Positions 20,008 to 28,671 of a stretch of 64,000 nt of DNA are shown here, one piece after another. The notes under the pieces are model-generated. The model was not told where the DNA came from. It saw nothing but the letters and a program-made list of their open reading frames with translations, and made no database searches. Source of the DNA: Sporocytophaga myxococcoides. Lineage in GTDB: Bacteria > Bacteroidota > Bacteroidia > Cytophagales > Cytophagaceae. The translations under genes and the position numbers were made by a program. The DNA is taken from assembly GCF_000775915.1 (NCBI RefSeq), contig NZ_BBLT01000006.1, positions 124,001 to 188,000 on the forward strand, in the 5' to 3' direction. The stretch's first letter is position 1. Every line of letters begins with the position of its first letter.

Positions 20008-21069
20008 TTATTCGTTTATTGACCAAAAGGAATTTGTTTCTGTTACAAGAGCTCTGCGATGTTCTTCCCTTAAAGTATTTAGGATAGACGGTCTTCGTAG
20101 GTTATCTAAAAACTGAACATCATAAATTTCTTCCACACTGTTTTCATAATGAATAAATCCAATTTGTTTTCCTGTAGGTAAATGAATAGCTGCAATACCG
20201 CAAGAGAGAGCTTCACGATTTATTGGTAAATCGCGGAAAGTACTAGAGTTTTGTCGTAATTTTGATAAGCCAAGAAATAGTATGTCGTCTTTTTTACACA
20301 TGCCTCTTAAAAAACCGTTAAGTTTAGTTATGACTTCATATTTTCCTGCTGTGGTATCTACACATATTAATTCACTGGTAGCAGAGCATAAGGCATACAA
20401 TTTTCCGTCATATATTCTTGGAGAATGAGGCATTGGCAAACCGCTTACTATAATTTCTTTAGACTCTACATCTATCACAACACCTCCGTTTTGAACCTTG
20501 GATCTCCAGCCTTTAGTTACATTGGTTGAACCTAAGGCAGTTACATACTTTGGTTTCCCTCTTTCCATTGCCATACCATTTAAATGACAGCGGTCGTCCG
20601 GTGTGAGATCTGTAATGAATGAAGGAATCCATTTGCTTTTAAAACTATACTCTTCATTGATTAAACTTAAACAGGAAAATCTTGTGTTCACTGCCCATAA
20701 TCCTTCATTACCCCAGGCCATATCATGCAAGTCAATCTCTCCGGTATAGAATGTCGCTCTAGGAAGATAAAGCCCATCATAAGATCCTGGTTTGGCTCCA
20801 TAATTTTTTGCCAGATCATTGGAGTTCGCTAACACCTGTACTTCATACTGTGTAGCAACAGCAAGTTTATTCTGATGTACAGCCAATCCCATAGCTTTAT
20901 CATATTGTCGTGGGAGCTGAATTATTTCTTTATTATTTACAGAACTGATAAATATAAGTTTACCGGCCTGGTAGGTGGTTATTGCTAATGTGCCTCCCAG
21001 ACTCCATAAAAGTTCCGGCATATTTGAAGAAATAGAGCAGGAGAAGGGTGGTAAAGAGTGTGTCTGCAT
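20008..21069 (-). CDS. DUF4915 / TIGR03032 family protein, predicted beta-propeller
   Basis: The 353-residue protein lacks a signal peptide. It carries the family segments LWSLGGTLAITTYQAGKL, LPRATFYTGEIDLHDMAWG, LNGMAMERGKPKYVTALG and GLPMPHSPRIYDGKLY, which repeat like propeller blades. The molecular function of the family is unknown. It follows the T9SS repeat protein at 21144-23099 in the same direction, but a hairpin terminator lies between them, so co-transcription may be only partial. Confidence 0.82.
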   Translation of the reverse strand: MQTHSLPPFSCSISSNMPELLWSLGGTLAITTYQAGKLIFISSVNNKEIIQLPRQYDKAMGLAVHQNKLAVATQYEVQVLANSNDLAKNYGAKPGSYDGLYLPRATFYTGEIDLHDMAWGNEGLWAVNTRFSCLSLINEEYSFKSKWIPSFITDLTPDDRCHLNGMAMERGKPKYVTALGSTNVTKGWRSKVQNGGVVIDVESKEIIVSGLPMPHSPRIYDGKLYALCSATSELICVDTTAGKYEVITKLNGFLRGMCKKDDILFLGLSKLRQNSSTFRDLPINREALSCGIAAIHLPTGKQIGFIHYENSVEEIYDVQFLDNLRRPSILNTLREEHRRALVTETNSFWSINE

Positions 21070-21085
21070 TTGATTGTGATTTAAC

Positions 21086-21120
21086 AGAAAAAGGATATAG
21101 GTAATCCTACATCCTTTTCT
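21086..21120 (-). terminator. Hairpin terminator after the T9SS repeat protein gene
   Basis: The stem pairs AGAAAAGGAT-TAGG with its near-complement around a 3-4 nt loop, and on the minus strand it runs into a T-rich end. It lies 24 bp past the stop of the 21144-23099 gene. Confidence 0.7.
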
Positions 21121-21143
21121 AAAATATTTAAATATTGGATAAA

Positions 21144-23099
21144 CTATTCAATTACGAGCTTTTTCATTCCGGTTTTATCATCCTGAGTAAATTCAAGTAT
21201 GTAAGTTCCTGTGGCCAGCCCTTCAATATTAATGATCTGATTATTTGTCTGATCTTGTTTTAAAACATGACCTGTTAAATCCATTATACGAACATTAACG
21301 TTTCCTTCCAGATTCATCATTACGTTTTCTTTTGCAGGGTTAGGATATAATTGAATAGAAGAGGAGAAGCCATTCTTGTCGGTAATTCCTGTTTCGGCTA
21401 CATCTTCTATTGTAATGTTAAAAGATTTTTCAATGAATAATCCACCCTGGTCTGTTGAACGTACACGGATGCTATAGCTATCTTTTGTTTCAAAATCAGG
21501 ACTTTCTTTGATTTGAAGTTCATCCCCGTTAATTACAAAAGACTCATTGTCCGTATCTCCAATTCCTGCTTCCAGGGTATAAGTGAAAGTGTTGTTGATG
21601 TTAACATCTTCAGTTGTAAATGTGCCAATGGTTGTATTTGCTGGAACATTTTCATTTACCGTGTTGCTACTAATTGTAATACCTGAAGGTGCTTTATTTG
21701 CCTCAAATCGCTGAGCATATATACCACTTCCGCTACCATCCTGACCTGCACTAGTCCATACAATGATAAAGTCATTGTCATTGTCAATTGCTACTGAGGG
21801 CGTGTTTTGTGAACCGGTCGTATAAGTATTAACTCTAAATTCATCTCCTTGGGCTATGCCGTCCGCATTGTAGCGCTGAGCATAAACTCCATTATCACTC
21901 CCATCTTGCGCATTGCTAGTCCAGGAAATGATAAATTCATTATTGTTCATAGCAACGGATGGAGTGGCTTGAGCGCCGGTAGTATAGGTATTAACCATGA
22001 ATTCATCCCCCTGAGTGACTCCGTTTGCATTATATTTTTGAGCAAAAATACCATCACTATTTCCGTCCTGGCCACTGCTTTGCCATGCAATTACAAAATC
22101 TCCGTCCTGATCCATTGCTGCTGCAACAGATTTTTGCTGATTAGTGGTGTATGTATTTACTTGGAATTCTGATCCTTGTGGAACTCCATTTGCATTAAAC
22201 CTTTGCCCATAAATTCCATAAGAGCTGCCATCCTGATCACTTTGCCATGCAATTACAAAATCTCCATCATTGTCCATTGCAATACTTGAAAAGCGCTGAA
22301 CTCCGGCTGTCGTAGTATTTACGTGAATTTCACCAGTTTTAGCCGCTCCAGCTGCATCGAAGCATCGCGCATAGATTCCATAGGAAGGGTCTGTACCAGG
22401 GCTACTCCAGGTAACAACAAAATCTCCGTCGCTGTCCATGGCTACAGAGGGCATATATTGGTTACCTGTTGTATAAGTGTTTATCTGAAACTCAGATCCG
22501 AGAGCCTGACCAGCTGAGTTGAACCTTTGTCCAAATACTCCTCCCATATCTCCATCCTGACCACTGCTTGTCCAGACAATTACAAAATTTCCATTATCGT
22601 CCATGGCTATTACCGGATAGTTTTGTCTGTTATCAGTGTATGTGTTTACTCTGAACTCTGCTCCCTGTGCCACTCCCATAGCGTTATATCTTTGGGCATA
22701 TATACCATATTCCGTAGGGGTATCCTGACCTCTGCTTGCCCATGTCACAACAAAGTCCCCATCGCTATCCATTGCTGTTCTCGGGGACATTTGCACACCG
22801 GTGGTGTATGTATTTACTCTAAATTCAGAACCCGCAGGAAGGGTCTGGGATAATGATTCTGTAGTTGCCAAGCCAACACCGGCAGTAGCTGCAAATGCCA
22901 GAGCTCCATATTTTAAATTATTTTCGATTCTTGATAACTGCAATTTTAACTTTTTCAGTCTTATTAGTAGTTTGAATTGCTTTTGCTTGCTAAGTTCTTT
23001 GAATCTTCCTGAAGAAAAATTTTTCCTTAGTCGTTGTAGCAGCTTATTGTACAAAGCCATTACTCGATTGTAGTGATAAATAAGTAAAGGTTTTTTCAT
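21144..23099 (-). CDS. Secreted repeat protein with cadherin-like domain and T9SS sorting domain
   Basis: The 651-residue product has an unusual N-terminus: about 65 basic, heptad-rich residues before a hydrophobic segment (YGALAFAATAGVGLATT) that likely serves as a late signal sequence. Next come about eight repeats of 50-52 residues with the pattern EFRVNTYTTG-Q-P-AMD-DGDFV-W-S-GQDG-GIYAQR, then a cadherin-like domain (residues about 470-570, from APSGITISSNTVNENVP), and a C-terminal T9SS domain starting IQLYPNPAKENVMM. The repeats resemble blades or sheets in large bacterial surface proteins. Export to the cell surface or medium is predicted; the ligand is unknown. Confidence 0.87.
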   Translation of the reverse strand: MKKPLLIYHYNRVMALYNKLLQRLRKNFSSGRFKELSKQKQFKLLIRLKKLKLQLSRIENNLKYGALAFAATAGVGLATTESLSQTLPAGSEFRVNTYTTGVQMSPRTAMDSDGDFVVTWASRGQDTPTEYGIYAQRYNAMGVAQGAEFRVNTYTDNRQNYPVIAMDDNGNFVIVWTSSGQDGDMGGVFGQRFNSAGQALGSEFQINTYTTGNQYMPSVAMDSDGDFVVTWSSPGTDPSYGIYARCFDAAGAAKTGEIHVNTTTAGVQRFSSIAMDNDGDFVIAWQSDQDGSSYGIYGQRFNANGVPQGSEFQVNTYTTNQQKSVAAAMDQDGDFVIAWQSSGQDGNSDGIFAQKYNANGVTQGDEFMVNTYTTGAQATPSVAMNNNEFIISWTSNAQDGSDNGVYAQRYNADGIAQGDEFRVNTYTTGSQNTPSVAIDNDNDFIIVWTSAGQDGSGSGIYAQRFEANKAPSGITISSNTVNENVPANTTIGTFTTEDVNINNTFTYTLEAGIGDTDNESFVINGDELQIKESPDFETKDSYSIRVRSTDQGGLFIEKSFNITIEDVAETGITDKNGFSSSIQLYPNPAKENVMMNLEGNVNVRIMDLTGHVLKQDQTNNQIINIEGLATGTYILEFTQDDKTGMKKLVIE

Positions 23100-23145
23100 G
23101 TAATGCTAAAAAGTAAATTGAACTTTGCAAGATAATAAAGAAGCA

Positions 23146-23185
23146 TTACTTTTTTGAACATTGATTATGGTTTTCAAAAAAGTAA
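23146..23185. repeat. Perfect 13-bp inverted repeat (hairpin) upstream of the T9SS repeat protein gene
   Basis: TTACTTTTTTGAA at 23146-23158 is repeated in perfect inverse complement at 23173-23185 around a 14-nt loop. It lies 47 bp upstream of the start codon at 23099. The arms resemble the GTTAC/GTAAC hairpin inside the inverted repeats near 48.5 and 50.5 kb, so it may be a degenerate member of the same dispersed element. Confidence 0.6.
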
Positions 23186-23318
23186 GGCTGAAGACCTGAA
23201 ACGAAATTGGCTTATAATTAATGGATTGTGGTTTTGGTGGTTATGATAATCGCAGTAAAAATGATCTTAATTCTTTAAGAAATATTGATTAAATAATTTT
23301 ATAAAAATTATAGGGGTA

Positions 23319-24119
23319 TTACCAGTCTGTTACCAGTAAATTTCTTGCTGCTTTTTCACTACATTTCTGATATTTAGAATATGCCAACGCTGCCCTTGTC
23401 CTTATATTTTCATTCGATTCATTATTGATATATCCGGTTATAGCATCGTGTATGGTATAAGCTTCAGGACACATGAATCCTGTTGTCCATACCAATGGGT
23501 TTACCTTTGCTGATTTTAAATGGTTGGAATAATAATTTTTGCTAATGCAAGCTAAGATGATGACATCTCTCGTTTTGTCGTCAGTATTTTTAAAAGCTTC
23601 GGATAATTGAAAATCCATAAGTCCATTATGTCCTATATAAGCCGTTAATTCTGCATTTCCTGAGATTCCGATTATCTTATTATTGATCTTTACGGTATCT
23701 TTCAACTGACCAGAACTGCTTCGGAGAAAGTCAATGGTACATTGTTTTATATTTCTGCCATCGTAGGCATCTGCTATCAGATAGTACTTTTTGGTAGTAT
23801 GCTTAAAAATTAGTCTTTCCATTATTATGGAATTTACTTTTTGGCTTTTTAATAATTTCCATTCATTACTTTTTTTGAAGTAGGTGCTAGTCCCATAAGC
23901 ACAACCCCAGTATAAATTATTATTAAGATCCTGTCCATTGCCGGTTTTAGCGGGTACTGGAACTATTCCCTGATATTTATTATCACAAAGAGCTACGAAG
24001 ATATGAATAGCCTTAAAAGTCGTATCAATTTGAGGGTTTGGGTTTTGTTTATGAGCATCCTGGGAATAACAGAATAAACCTTTATAAAATATGATGATGG
24101 TCAAAATTAATGATTTCAT
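23319..24119 (-). CDS. Secreted protein with a possible caspase-like (clan CD) His/Cys pattern
   Basis: The 266-residue protein has a signal peptide ending near CYSQDAH. No named family is recognised with certainty. Visible features are a hydrophobic strand followed by ALCDN (residues 38-46), a second strand then IGHNG with His164, and a third strand then LACIS with Cys191. That order (strand-His-Gly region, then strand-Ala-Cys) is typical of caspase-fold peptidases, although the 27-residue His-Cys spacing is short. The C-terminal 60 residues look helical (YTIHDAITGY, RTRAALAYSKYQKCS). A peptidase role is inference only. Confidence 0.6.
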   Translation of the reverse strand: MKSLILTIIIFYKGLFCYSQDAHKQNPNPQIDTTFKAIHIFVALCDNKYQGIVPVPAKTGNGQDLNNNLYWGCAYGTSTYFKKSNEWKLLKSQKVNSIIMERLIFKHTTKKYYLIADAYDGRNIKQCTIDFLRSSSGQLKDTVKINNKIIGISGNAELTAYIGHNGLMDFQLSEAFKNTDDKTRDVIILACISKNYYSNHLKSAKVNPLVWTTGFMCPEAYTIHDAITGYINNESNENIRTRAALAYSKYQKCSEKAARNLLVTDW

Positions 24120-24139
24120 GGGAGGCTATTTATATTGGG

Positions 24140-24271
24140 CTATATAGGTTGTTGAACATTGAAATATGCCGCATGGTTTTCTTCAAACATAATAGCTAAA
24201 GCAAAGCCGATGATAACAAATCCTGAGGTTGTTAGAAGAATTTTGTAATTGAATTTTATTACTTCCCACAT
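24140..24271 (-). CDS. Possible 43-residue single-pass membrane peptide
   Basis: An ATG at 24271 (plus-strand CAT at 24269-24271) opens a 43-codon frame beginning MWEVIKFNYKILLTTSGF, with one hydrophobic helix and a short polar tail ending VQQPI. It stops 20 bp before the start of the secreted His/Cys protein. No ribosome-binding site is evident, and a promoter-like TATGTTTG (plus 24184-24191) lies inside it, so this could be leader DNA instead. Confidence 0.4.
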   Translation of the reverse strand: MWEVIKFNYKILLTTSGFVIIGFALAIMFEENHAAYFNVQQPI

Positions 24272-24446
24272 TTAACTGATGTTAAATAGAAAATTATCTT
24301 CAGTCTTTCAATGAAATGAAGCCTAAGTGAAATTCGTCCATAAGTTAATTTGGGTGAATTTCATTTAGATAAATTTATTTAATTTTTAGAAATTAAATAA
24401 AAGATATTGAAATAACATCACTAACCGGGATTAGTATTTCGGGATA

Positions 24447-25112
24447 TTAAAACCTCTTCTGAATAGAAATTTCAGCAAAGAAGGGCAGGGTGGGATTGTC
24501 TTTAAAGTTTTCTCCGAAATGTTTACCTATTGTTAGAAAAGCGCTCCAGGATTTAAAAGTATATTGACCCCGTAAACCAAATTTGAAGGTTCCTCCGGAT
24601 GTTCCGTACCAGCCGTCTCTTATTTCAGGGTAATATTCTTTAAGCTTTTCATTTTTGATATATGTGGAGATGTTCTTATCATAGCAAGTGATTGCAAGCA
24701 ATCCCCAATTGGGTTTCAGGTAACCAAAATTGACGGATAAATCAGCTGCTGTATTATACAACAGTGCTAAAGGCGATTCATATCTTCTTACAACAAATGA
24801 AGGTTTAATAGTAAAGGAGAAGTGATCATTATGCCATACTTCTGCCTGGATGGTGAGTTTTCCTTTCCAGTCATCTATAATTTGCTTGCCAAAAGGGAGT
24901 GTAAATTCACCGCCTAATACTACTGGTGTTACTTTGTTCTTCAGGAGATAGCCATAGGAGGCTCCGAAATAGGAACTATAGTCAGCACCAAAGTATAAAG
25001 AAGCAAGATGCTTTTTATTATCTGTTAAGGCTCTCCAGTTCACGTCCTGTGCCCATGTTGAATTTACAAGTACAGAAAACAATACTGCTATGAATAATTT
25101 TAATCTTTTCAT
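24447..25112 (-). CDS. Predicted outer-membrane or periplasmic barrel protein
   Basis: A 221-residue protein with a signal peptide (cleavage near TWAQDV). The mature part is rich in aromatic, alternating strands (ASLYFGADYSSYFGASYGYL, FSFTIKPSFVVRRYESP) and ends in a terminal Phe strand (AEISIQKRF), the usual end of outer-membrane barrels. The start codon overlaps the stop of the upstream hydrolase gene by 4 bp (ATGA), so the two are translationally coupled. Function is unknown. Confidence 0.7.
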   Translation of the reverse strand: MKRLKLFIAVLFSVLVNSTWAQDVNWRALTDNKKHLASLYFGADYSSYFGASYGYLLKNKVTPVVLGGEFTLPFGKQIIDDWKGKLTIQAEVWHNDHFSFTIKPSFVVRRYESPLALLYNTAADLSVNFGYLKPNWGLLAITCYDKNISTYIKNEKLKEYYPEIRDGWYGTSGGTFKFGLRGQYTFKSWSAFLTIGKHFGENFKDNPTLPFFAEISIQKRF

Positions 25113-26095
25113 TTTACTTGGTTTAAATAGTTTTTCACTTTTGGATAAAGGTCTTCCCAGCCAAAGTAAAGCATCTCATGGCCGCAATTGAGTACTAATT
25201 GTATGTCTTTATTAGGATATGGGGCAGATACTTTTTCAGCCCAGCTAAGTCCATAAGCTTTATTGCGCTCACTATACAGAAAGAGAATCTTAGGAGCAAA
25301 CTGATTCAGATTTCCTGTAAAGTCAAAACTGTTCCTTTCAGCATTATCTATCAATGATTCAAATGCAACAGCCCCGTTTCTCCAGAAAGGATAAGGACCT
25401 GCATTGCCAATGGTATTACCCGGTGCATTTTCATAGTTCGAAAAGAAACATGCTTTATAATCAAGGACTTCCTGTTCTGAACGACCTGATATTATCTGCT
25501 CCGGGAAAATGGCATCGTTAAGTGCCTCTGAGAAAAATTTTATCTTATTGGACCTGCTAAGGTATTCTTCTGTTTGAGGCCAGGTTAATCCGCCTGGCTC
25601 TGCTAATATGACTCCGCTGATTCTTTGAGGGTTTTGACTAATATAGGCGGTAGCCAACATTGCTCCCCATGAATGACCTAAGAGATAGACTTTTTGTGAA
25701 GGGGAAATCTGAAAATGATTTATCAGACAGTGTAAATCATCAATAAATATTTGAACCGCATTCGCCTGTTCATATTGAGATTTATCCTCTCTTTTAGAAA
25801 GACCGGAACCTCTTTGGTCATAAAGCACTACATAAAACCCTTCATTGGCAAATAGTTTGGCATTCAACATAGAACGATAATCACCACCGGGTCCCCCATG
25901 AATGATTATAAGTAATGGATCAGACGGATTACCGTGGCTTTCAACATGAAGCAATGTTCCGTTGATCTCCAGCGAAGGAAGGTTGGTATCCTGATCTACC
26001 GTAAGGGGAACCAGAGCACCGGGCTTAGCAAGATCTTCTTTTTTGCATGCACTTAAATGCATACAGATTAAAGCCATAAAAATAATTTTACGCAT
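25109..26095 (-). CDS. Alpha/beta hydrolase lipoprotein, proline iminopeptidase-like
   Basis: The 328-residue protein has a lipobox (HLSAC, Cys17). It shows the prolyl-aminopeptidase oxyanion motif HGGPGG, then LYDQRGSGLS, the nucleophile elbow GHSWGAM, and near the C-terminus the catalytic His in NCGHEMLYF. Members of this family release N-terminal proline or hydrolyse small esters; anchoring as a lipoprotein suggests it works on extracytoplasmic substrates. It is coupled to the barrel gene downstream. Confidence 0.85.
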   Translation of the reverse strand: MRKIIFMALICMHLSACKKEDLAKPGALVPLTVDQDTNLPSLEINGTLLHVESHGNPSDPLLIIIHGGPGGDYRSMLNAKLFANEGFYVVLYDQRGSGLSKREDKSQYEQANAVQIFIDDLHCLINHFQISPSQKVYLLGHSWGAMLATAYISQNPQRISGVILAEPGGLTWPQTEEYLSRSNKIKFFSEALNDAIFPEQIISGRSEQEVLDYKACFFSNYENAPGNTIGNAGPYPFWRNGAVAFESLIDNAERNSFDFTGNLNQFAPKILFLYSERNKAYGLSWAEKVSAPYPNKDIQLVLNCGHEMLYFGWEDLYPKVKNYLNQVK

Positions 26096-26209
26096 AACAG
26101 AGTTTATTTGCCGTAAAGAAAATCAAATGTGAGTTCTCTGTCGTTCGTCCTTACAAGGACGCACATGGTTTAAGCGTTCGCCTGTGATTGTTTGTTGTAA
26201 ATGAGCTTA

Positions 26210-27322
26210 TTAAGATTGAATCAGTTCGGATGGAGTTTTCCCAGTGTAGATTTTAAAGTACTTATTGAATGTGGTTTTTGAATTAAACCCACAATCGTAA
26301 GCCAATGCAAGAAAAGTATATTTTTTATTTTCGGGTAGAGATGAGAGACGTAAAAATTCTTTTACCCGATATATATTGATATAATGATAGAAGGTATTGC
26401 CTGTTTTAGAATTGATTACCTGAGATAATTGATTGGGATGAATGTTTAACTTTTGAGATAAGTCGTTTAAAGTTAATTCACTGTTTTTAAATGGTTTTTC
26501 CGTATTCATTAAATGCTCAAGTTTTTCTAAAATTTCATAAACTTCATTTACTTCAAGACGGGATTTGGCATATTTTATTTTTTCTGAAGTCTTATTAGTT
26601 AACTCTGGTTTCTTTTTTATATCCAGATTACTTGATTCCATCTCTAGATAGGAGAATACGGGGGCCTGATTAATTCCAAAGAATCCTATAAAAAGAACAA
26701 AGATCACAACTCCGCTATAAATAATATGATCATCAAAAAACAAAACGAGTAGCCATATGACCCCAAGTCCGATGGATAAATATTCGAGCCATAACAACAT
26801 TTTCTTATCAATATTAGACTGATGTTCCTGGATATCCTGTTTGTGTTTTTGAATTTTGATAATACTAACAATGGAATAAGAAAATCCTGAAATAAGGAAG
26901 CCAATAAGTTGAATGACTGAATACCATTCAAACCCTTTACCTTCATTATTAAATACCTCAACTTTTGCCTCAGGTGACAGGGTATAAAAAGGAATAGCAA
27001 GAATAAACAGTAAAACAAAGGGAATAAAATGGAGTAAAAATACAGGTTTTGAGAGCACTTTCTTTCCTGTTAATTCTGACGTATAGCTGTACAAAAATAG
27101 TCCGTTCAGAATAGGCAGGGGAAGGGAAAGTCCAAGAGTATGTGGATATTTGTAGATGAACCCTGTTAAATGGGTGTAAAATGAAATTAATTGTATTGAT
27201 ATTAAGGTAATCCAACCGATTAAGATGTAATCTGAATTTTGTTTTCCCTTCTTAAGTAATAATAGGACAAGAAGGAAAGCTGCTATTATAATTCCTGAAT
27301 AAAAAAACATTGTTGACGACAT
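26210..27322 (-). CDS. Membrane-anchored AraC family transcriptional regulator
   Basis: The 370-residue protein has about seven N-terminal transmembrane helices (residues about 5-235) and a C-terminal AraC double helix-turn-helix (LTLNDLSQKLNIHPNQLSQV and FLALAYDCGFNSKTTFNKYF, ending TGKTPSEL). Such 7TM-AraC regulators are common in Bacteroidota and are thought to sense a signal in or near the membrane. It lies just upstream of the hydrolase/barrel pair in the same orientation and may control it. Confidence 0.9.
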   Translation of the reverse strand: MSSTMFFYSGIIIAAFLLVLLLLKKGKQNSDYILIGWITLISIQLISFYTHLTGFIYKYPHTLGLSLPLPILNGLFLYSYTSELTGKKVLSKPVFLLHFIPFVLLFILAIPFYTLSPEAKVEVFNNEGKGFEWYSVIQLIGFLISGFSYSIVSIIKIQKHKQDIQEHQSNIDKKMLLWLEYLSIGLGVIWLLVLFFDDHIIYSGVVIFVLFIGFFGINQAPVFSYLEMESSNLDIKKKPELTNKTSEKIKYAKSRLEVNEVYEILEKLEHLMNTEKPFKNSELTLNDLSQKLNIHPNQLSQVINSKTGNTFYHYINIYRVKEFLRLSSLPENKKYTFLALAYDCGFNSKTTFNKYFKIYTGKTPSELIQS

Positions 27323-27363
27323 CCTTCAGAAGTATTATTTGTTTTCTTCAAACCACTTTACGA

Positions 27364-27900
27364 TTACAGATGTGTTTCGTTCTGGTATAACATGATAGCT
27401 CTTTTTAAGTCAACATCGACATTACCTTCAATCCGAAGGAAATATTGCAACTGCCAGGCTTGTGTCTTTTCTGCTTGCTTACTTGTTACAGCTTCCCATG
27501 GGGGATATACCCGGATTCCTCTTTTTCCATCTTTATTATTTCCGGATATTATTCCTTTCTCCAATAAGATTGATTTGGGAAATATAAACTGCCCTAAGTG
27601 ATTGTCTTTTCTACTACTGATAACAATTAAATCAAAGTCATCAGAAAAATCATATGGCTGTATCGGCCCATTGTCTATCCTTTTCCATAAAGTAACAAAT
27701 TGTCCGCTTTTTGTCGGAGTTGTTTTTCCTACTCTGAATATGATTTGTTTTTTATTAATATTTAAATGGCTGGCACCGTATTCAGCACTTTCAGGTTCAG
27801 CCATAGGAGCGGTGCATTCGAAATCACAATGGTCATAAACTTGTTCTTTGGCAATATAGAAATCTTCGGGTATATGATTTGATTTAATGTTAATATTCAT
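27364..27900 (-). CDS. MepB family protein
   Basis: A 178-residue protein matching the MepB family along its whole length: ECTAPMAEPESAEYGA, FRVGKTTPTKSGQFVTLWKR, FIFPKSILLEKGIIS and GKRGIRVYPPWE. MepB lies in the mepRAB operon of Staphylococcus, but its biochemical role is unknown. Here it stands apart from the MATE gene at 28.7 kb, so a link to multidrug export is not shown. Confidence 0.85.
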   Translation of the reverse strand: MNINIKSNHIPEDFYIAKEQVYDHCDFECTAPMAEPESAEYGASHLNINKKQIIFRVGKTTPTKSGQFVTLWKRIDNGPIQPYDFSDDFDLIVISSRKDNHLGQFIFPKSILLEKGIISGNNKDGKRGIRVYPPWEAVTSKQAEKTQAWQLQYFLRIEGNVDVDLKRAIMLYQNETHL

Positions 27901-28013
27901 CAGGGCATGTTTCTTTCTGATGTAAATGTAACTGATTAAGTATAAAAAATATTAATTCTGAAAGAGAAGATACAATATTATCACTCTACAATTTCATTAC
28001 TGTACAGTTTTTC

Positions 28014-28045
28014 TTTACTTATCTTGAAATTTTACATTAAATTTG
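28014..28045 (+). promoter_or_regulatory. Candidate promoter for the membrane protein at 28099
   Basis: TAAATTTG at 28038-28045 matches TAnnTTTG, with a TTTA -33-like element 20 nt upstream. The predicted start leaves a leader of about 50 nt. Confidence 0.5.
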
Positions 28046-28098
28046 AAGTTTGAAAAAAGCCTCAATAGAAGAATTATTTAACTGGAAAAGAGAGATTC

Positions 28099-28536
28099 AT
28101 GAAGAAATTAATATTATTTATCCTTGCATTTTTATTGGTTTGTGTGAATTTCATTTTGCCATATGTAAGTTTTGATCATGGCATCAATCAAAGGAATTCA
28201 CTGATCTACTTAATAATAAATGAAGATTACAGAGAGGAAACACTTATTGCTTTAACTGCTTTTTACCCTTTAGTTTCCGTAATTCTTTATTTGATCTTTA
28301 AGGACATTTCAGGTTTAATATATGGTAAGATTTTGTTATTTATTTGGGGAGTTGCAGGAATACTCTCTGCAATTTTACTATGGTTAATTATGAATCTCCA
28401 TCTGGATGTAAAAATTGTTTCTTATAATTTTTCCTATTACTCAATCCTGATAGCTCAAGTTGGCATTTCTCTTATTACTATCATTTTTGCTTTATTGCCA
28501 AAGAAAGTACTTAAGCCTTCTCAACTGTCTGTCTGA
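28099..28536 (+). CDS. Four-helix membrane protein of unknown function
   Basis: A 145-residue hydrophobic protein with about four transmembrane segments (MKKLILFILAFLLVCVNF, TAFYPLVSVILYLIF, ILLFIWGVAGILSAILLWL, YYSILIAQVGISLITIIF). A purine-rich GGAAAAGAGAG precedes the ATG and a consensus-like promoter lies 55 bp upstream. No family is recognised. It converges on the MATE gene across a shared terminator. Confidence 0.7.
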   Translation: MKKLILFILAFLLVCVNFILPYVSFDHGINQRNSLIYLIINEDYREETLIALTAFYPLVSVILYLIFKDISGLIYGKILLFIWGVAGILSAILLWLIMNLHLDVKIVSYNFSYYSILIAQVGISLITIIFALLPKKVLKPSQLSV

Positions 28537-28614
28537 GATTGGGAAGTATGTTTACGAGTTAAAGGTTAATGGCCTGAAGCAAATAGTTTGCTTGAAATTT
28601 TCCTTTCTTAAAAT

Positions 28615-28650
28615 ACAAAAGCTCAGGAGTTAGTATTTCCCGAGCTTTGT
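28615..28650. terminator. Bidirectional hairpin terminator
   Basis: ACAAAAGCTC-GGA pairs with TCC-GAGCTTTGT, with A/T tracts on both sides. It sits between two convergent genes (stops at 28536 and 28672) and can serve both. Confidence 0.75.
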
Positions 28651-28671
28651 AAAATTTTAATTTGTATTTGC

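Noticed and set aside
26100-26180. Short hairpin CGTCCT-TACA-AGGACG after the AraC regulator gene
   Set aside because: The stem is only 6 bp and has no T tract on the minus strand, so a terminator is not supported.
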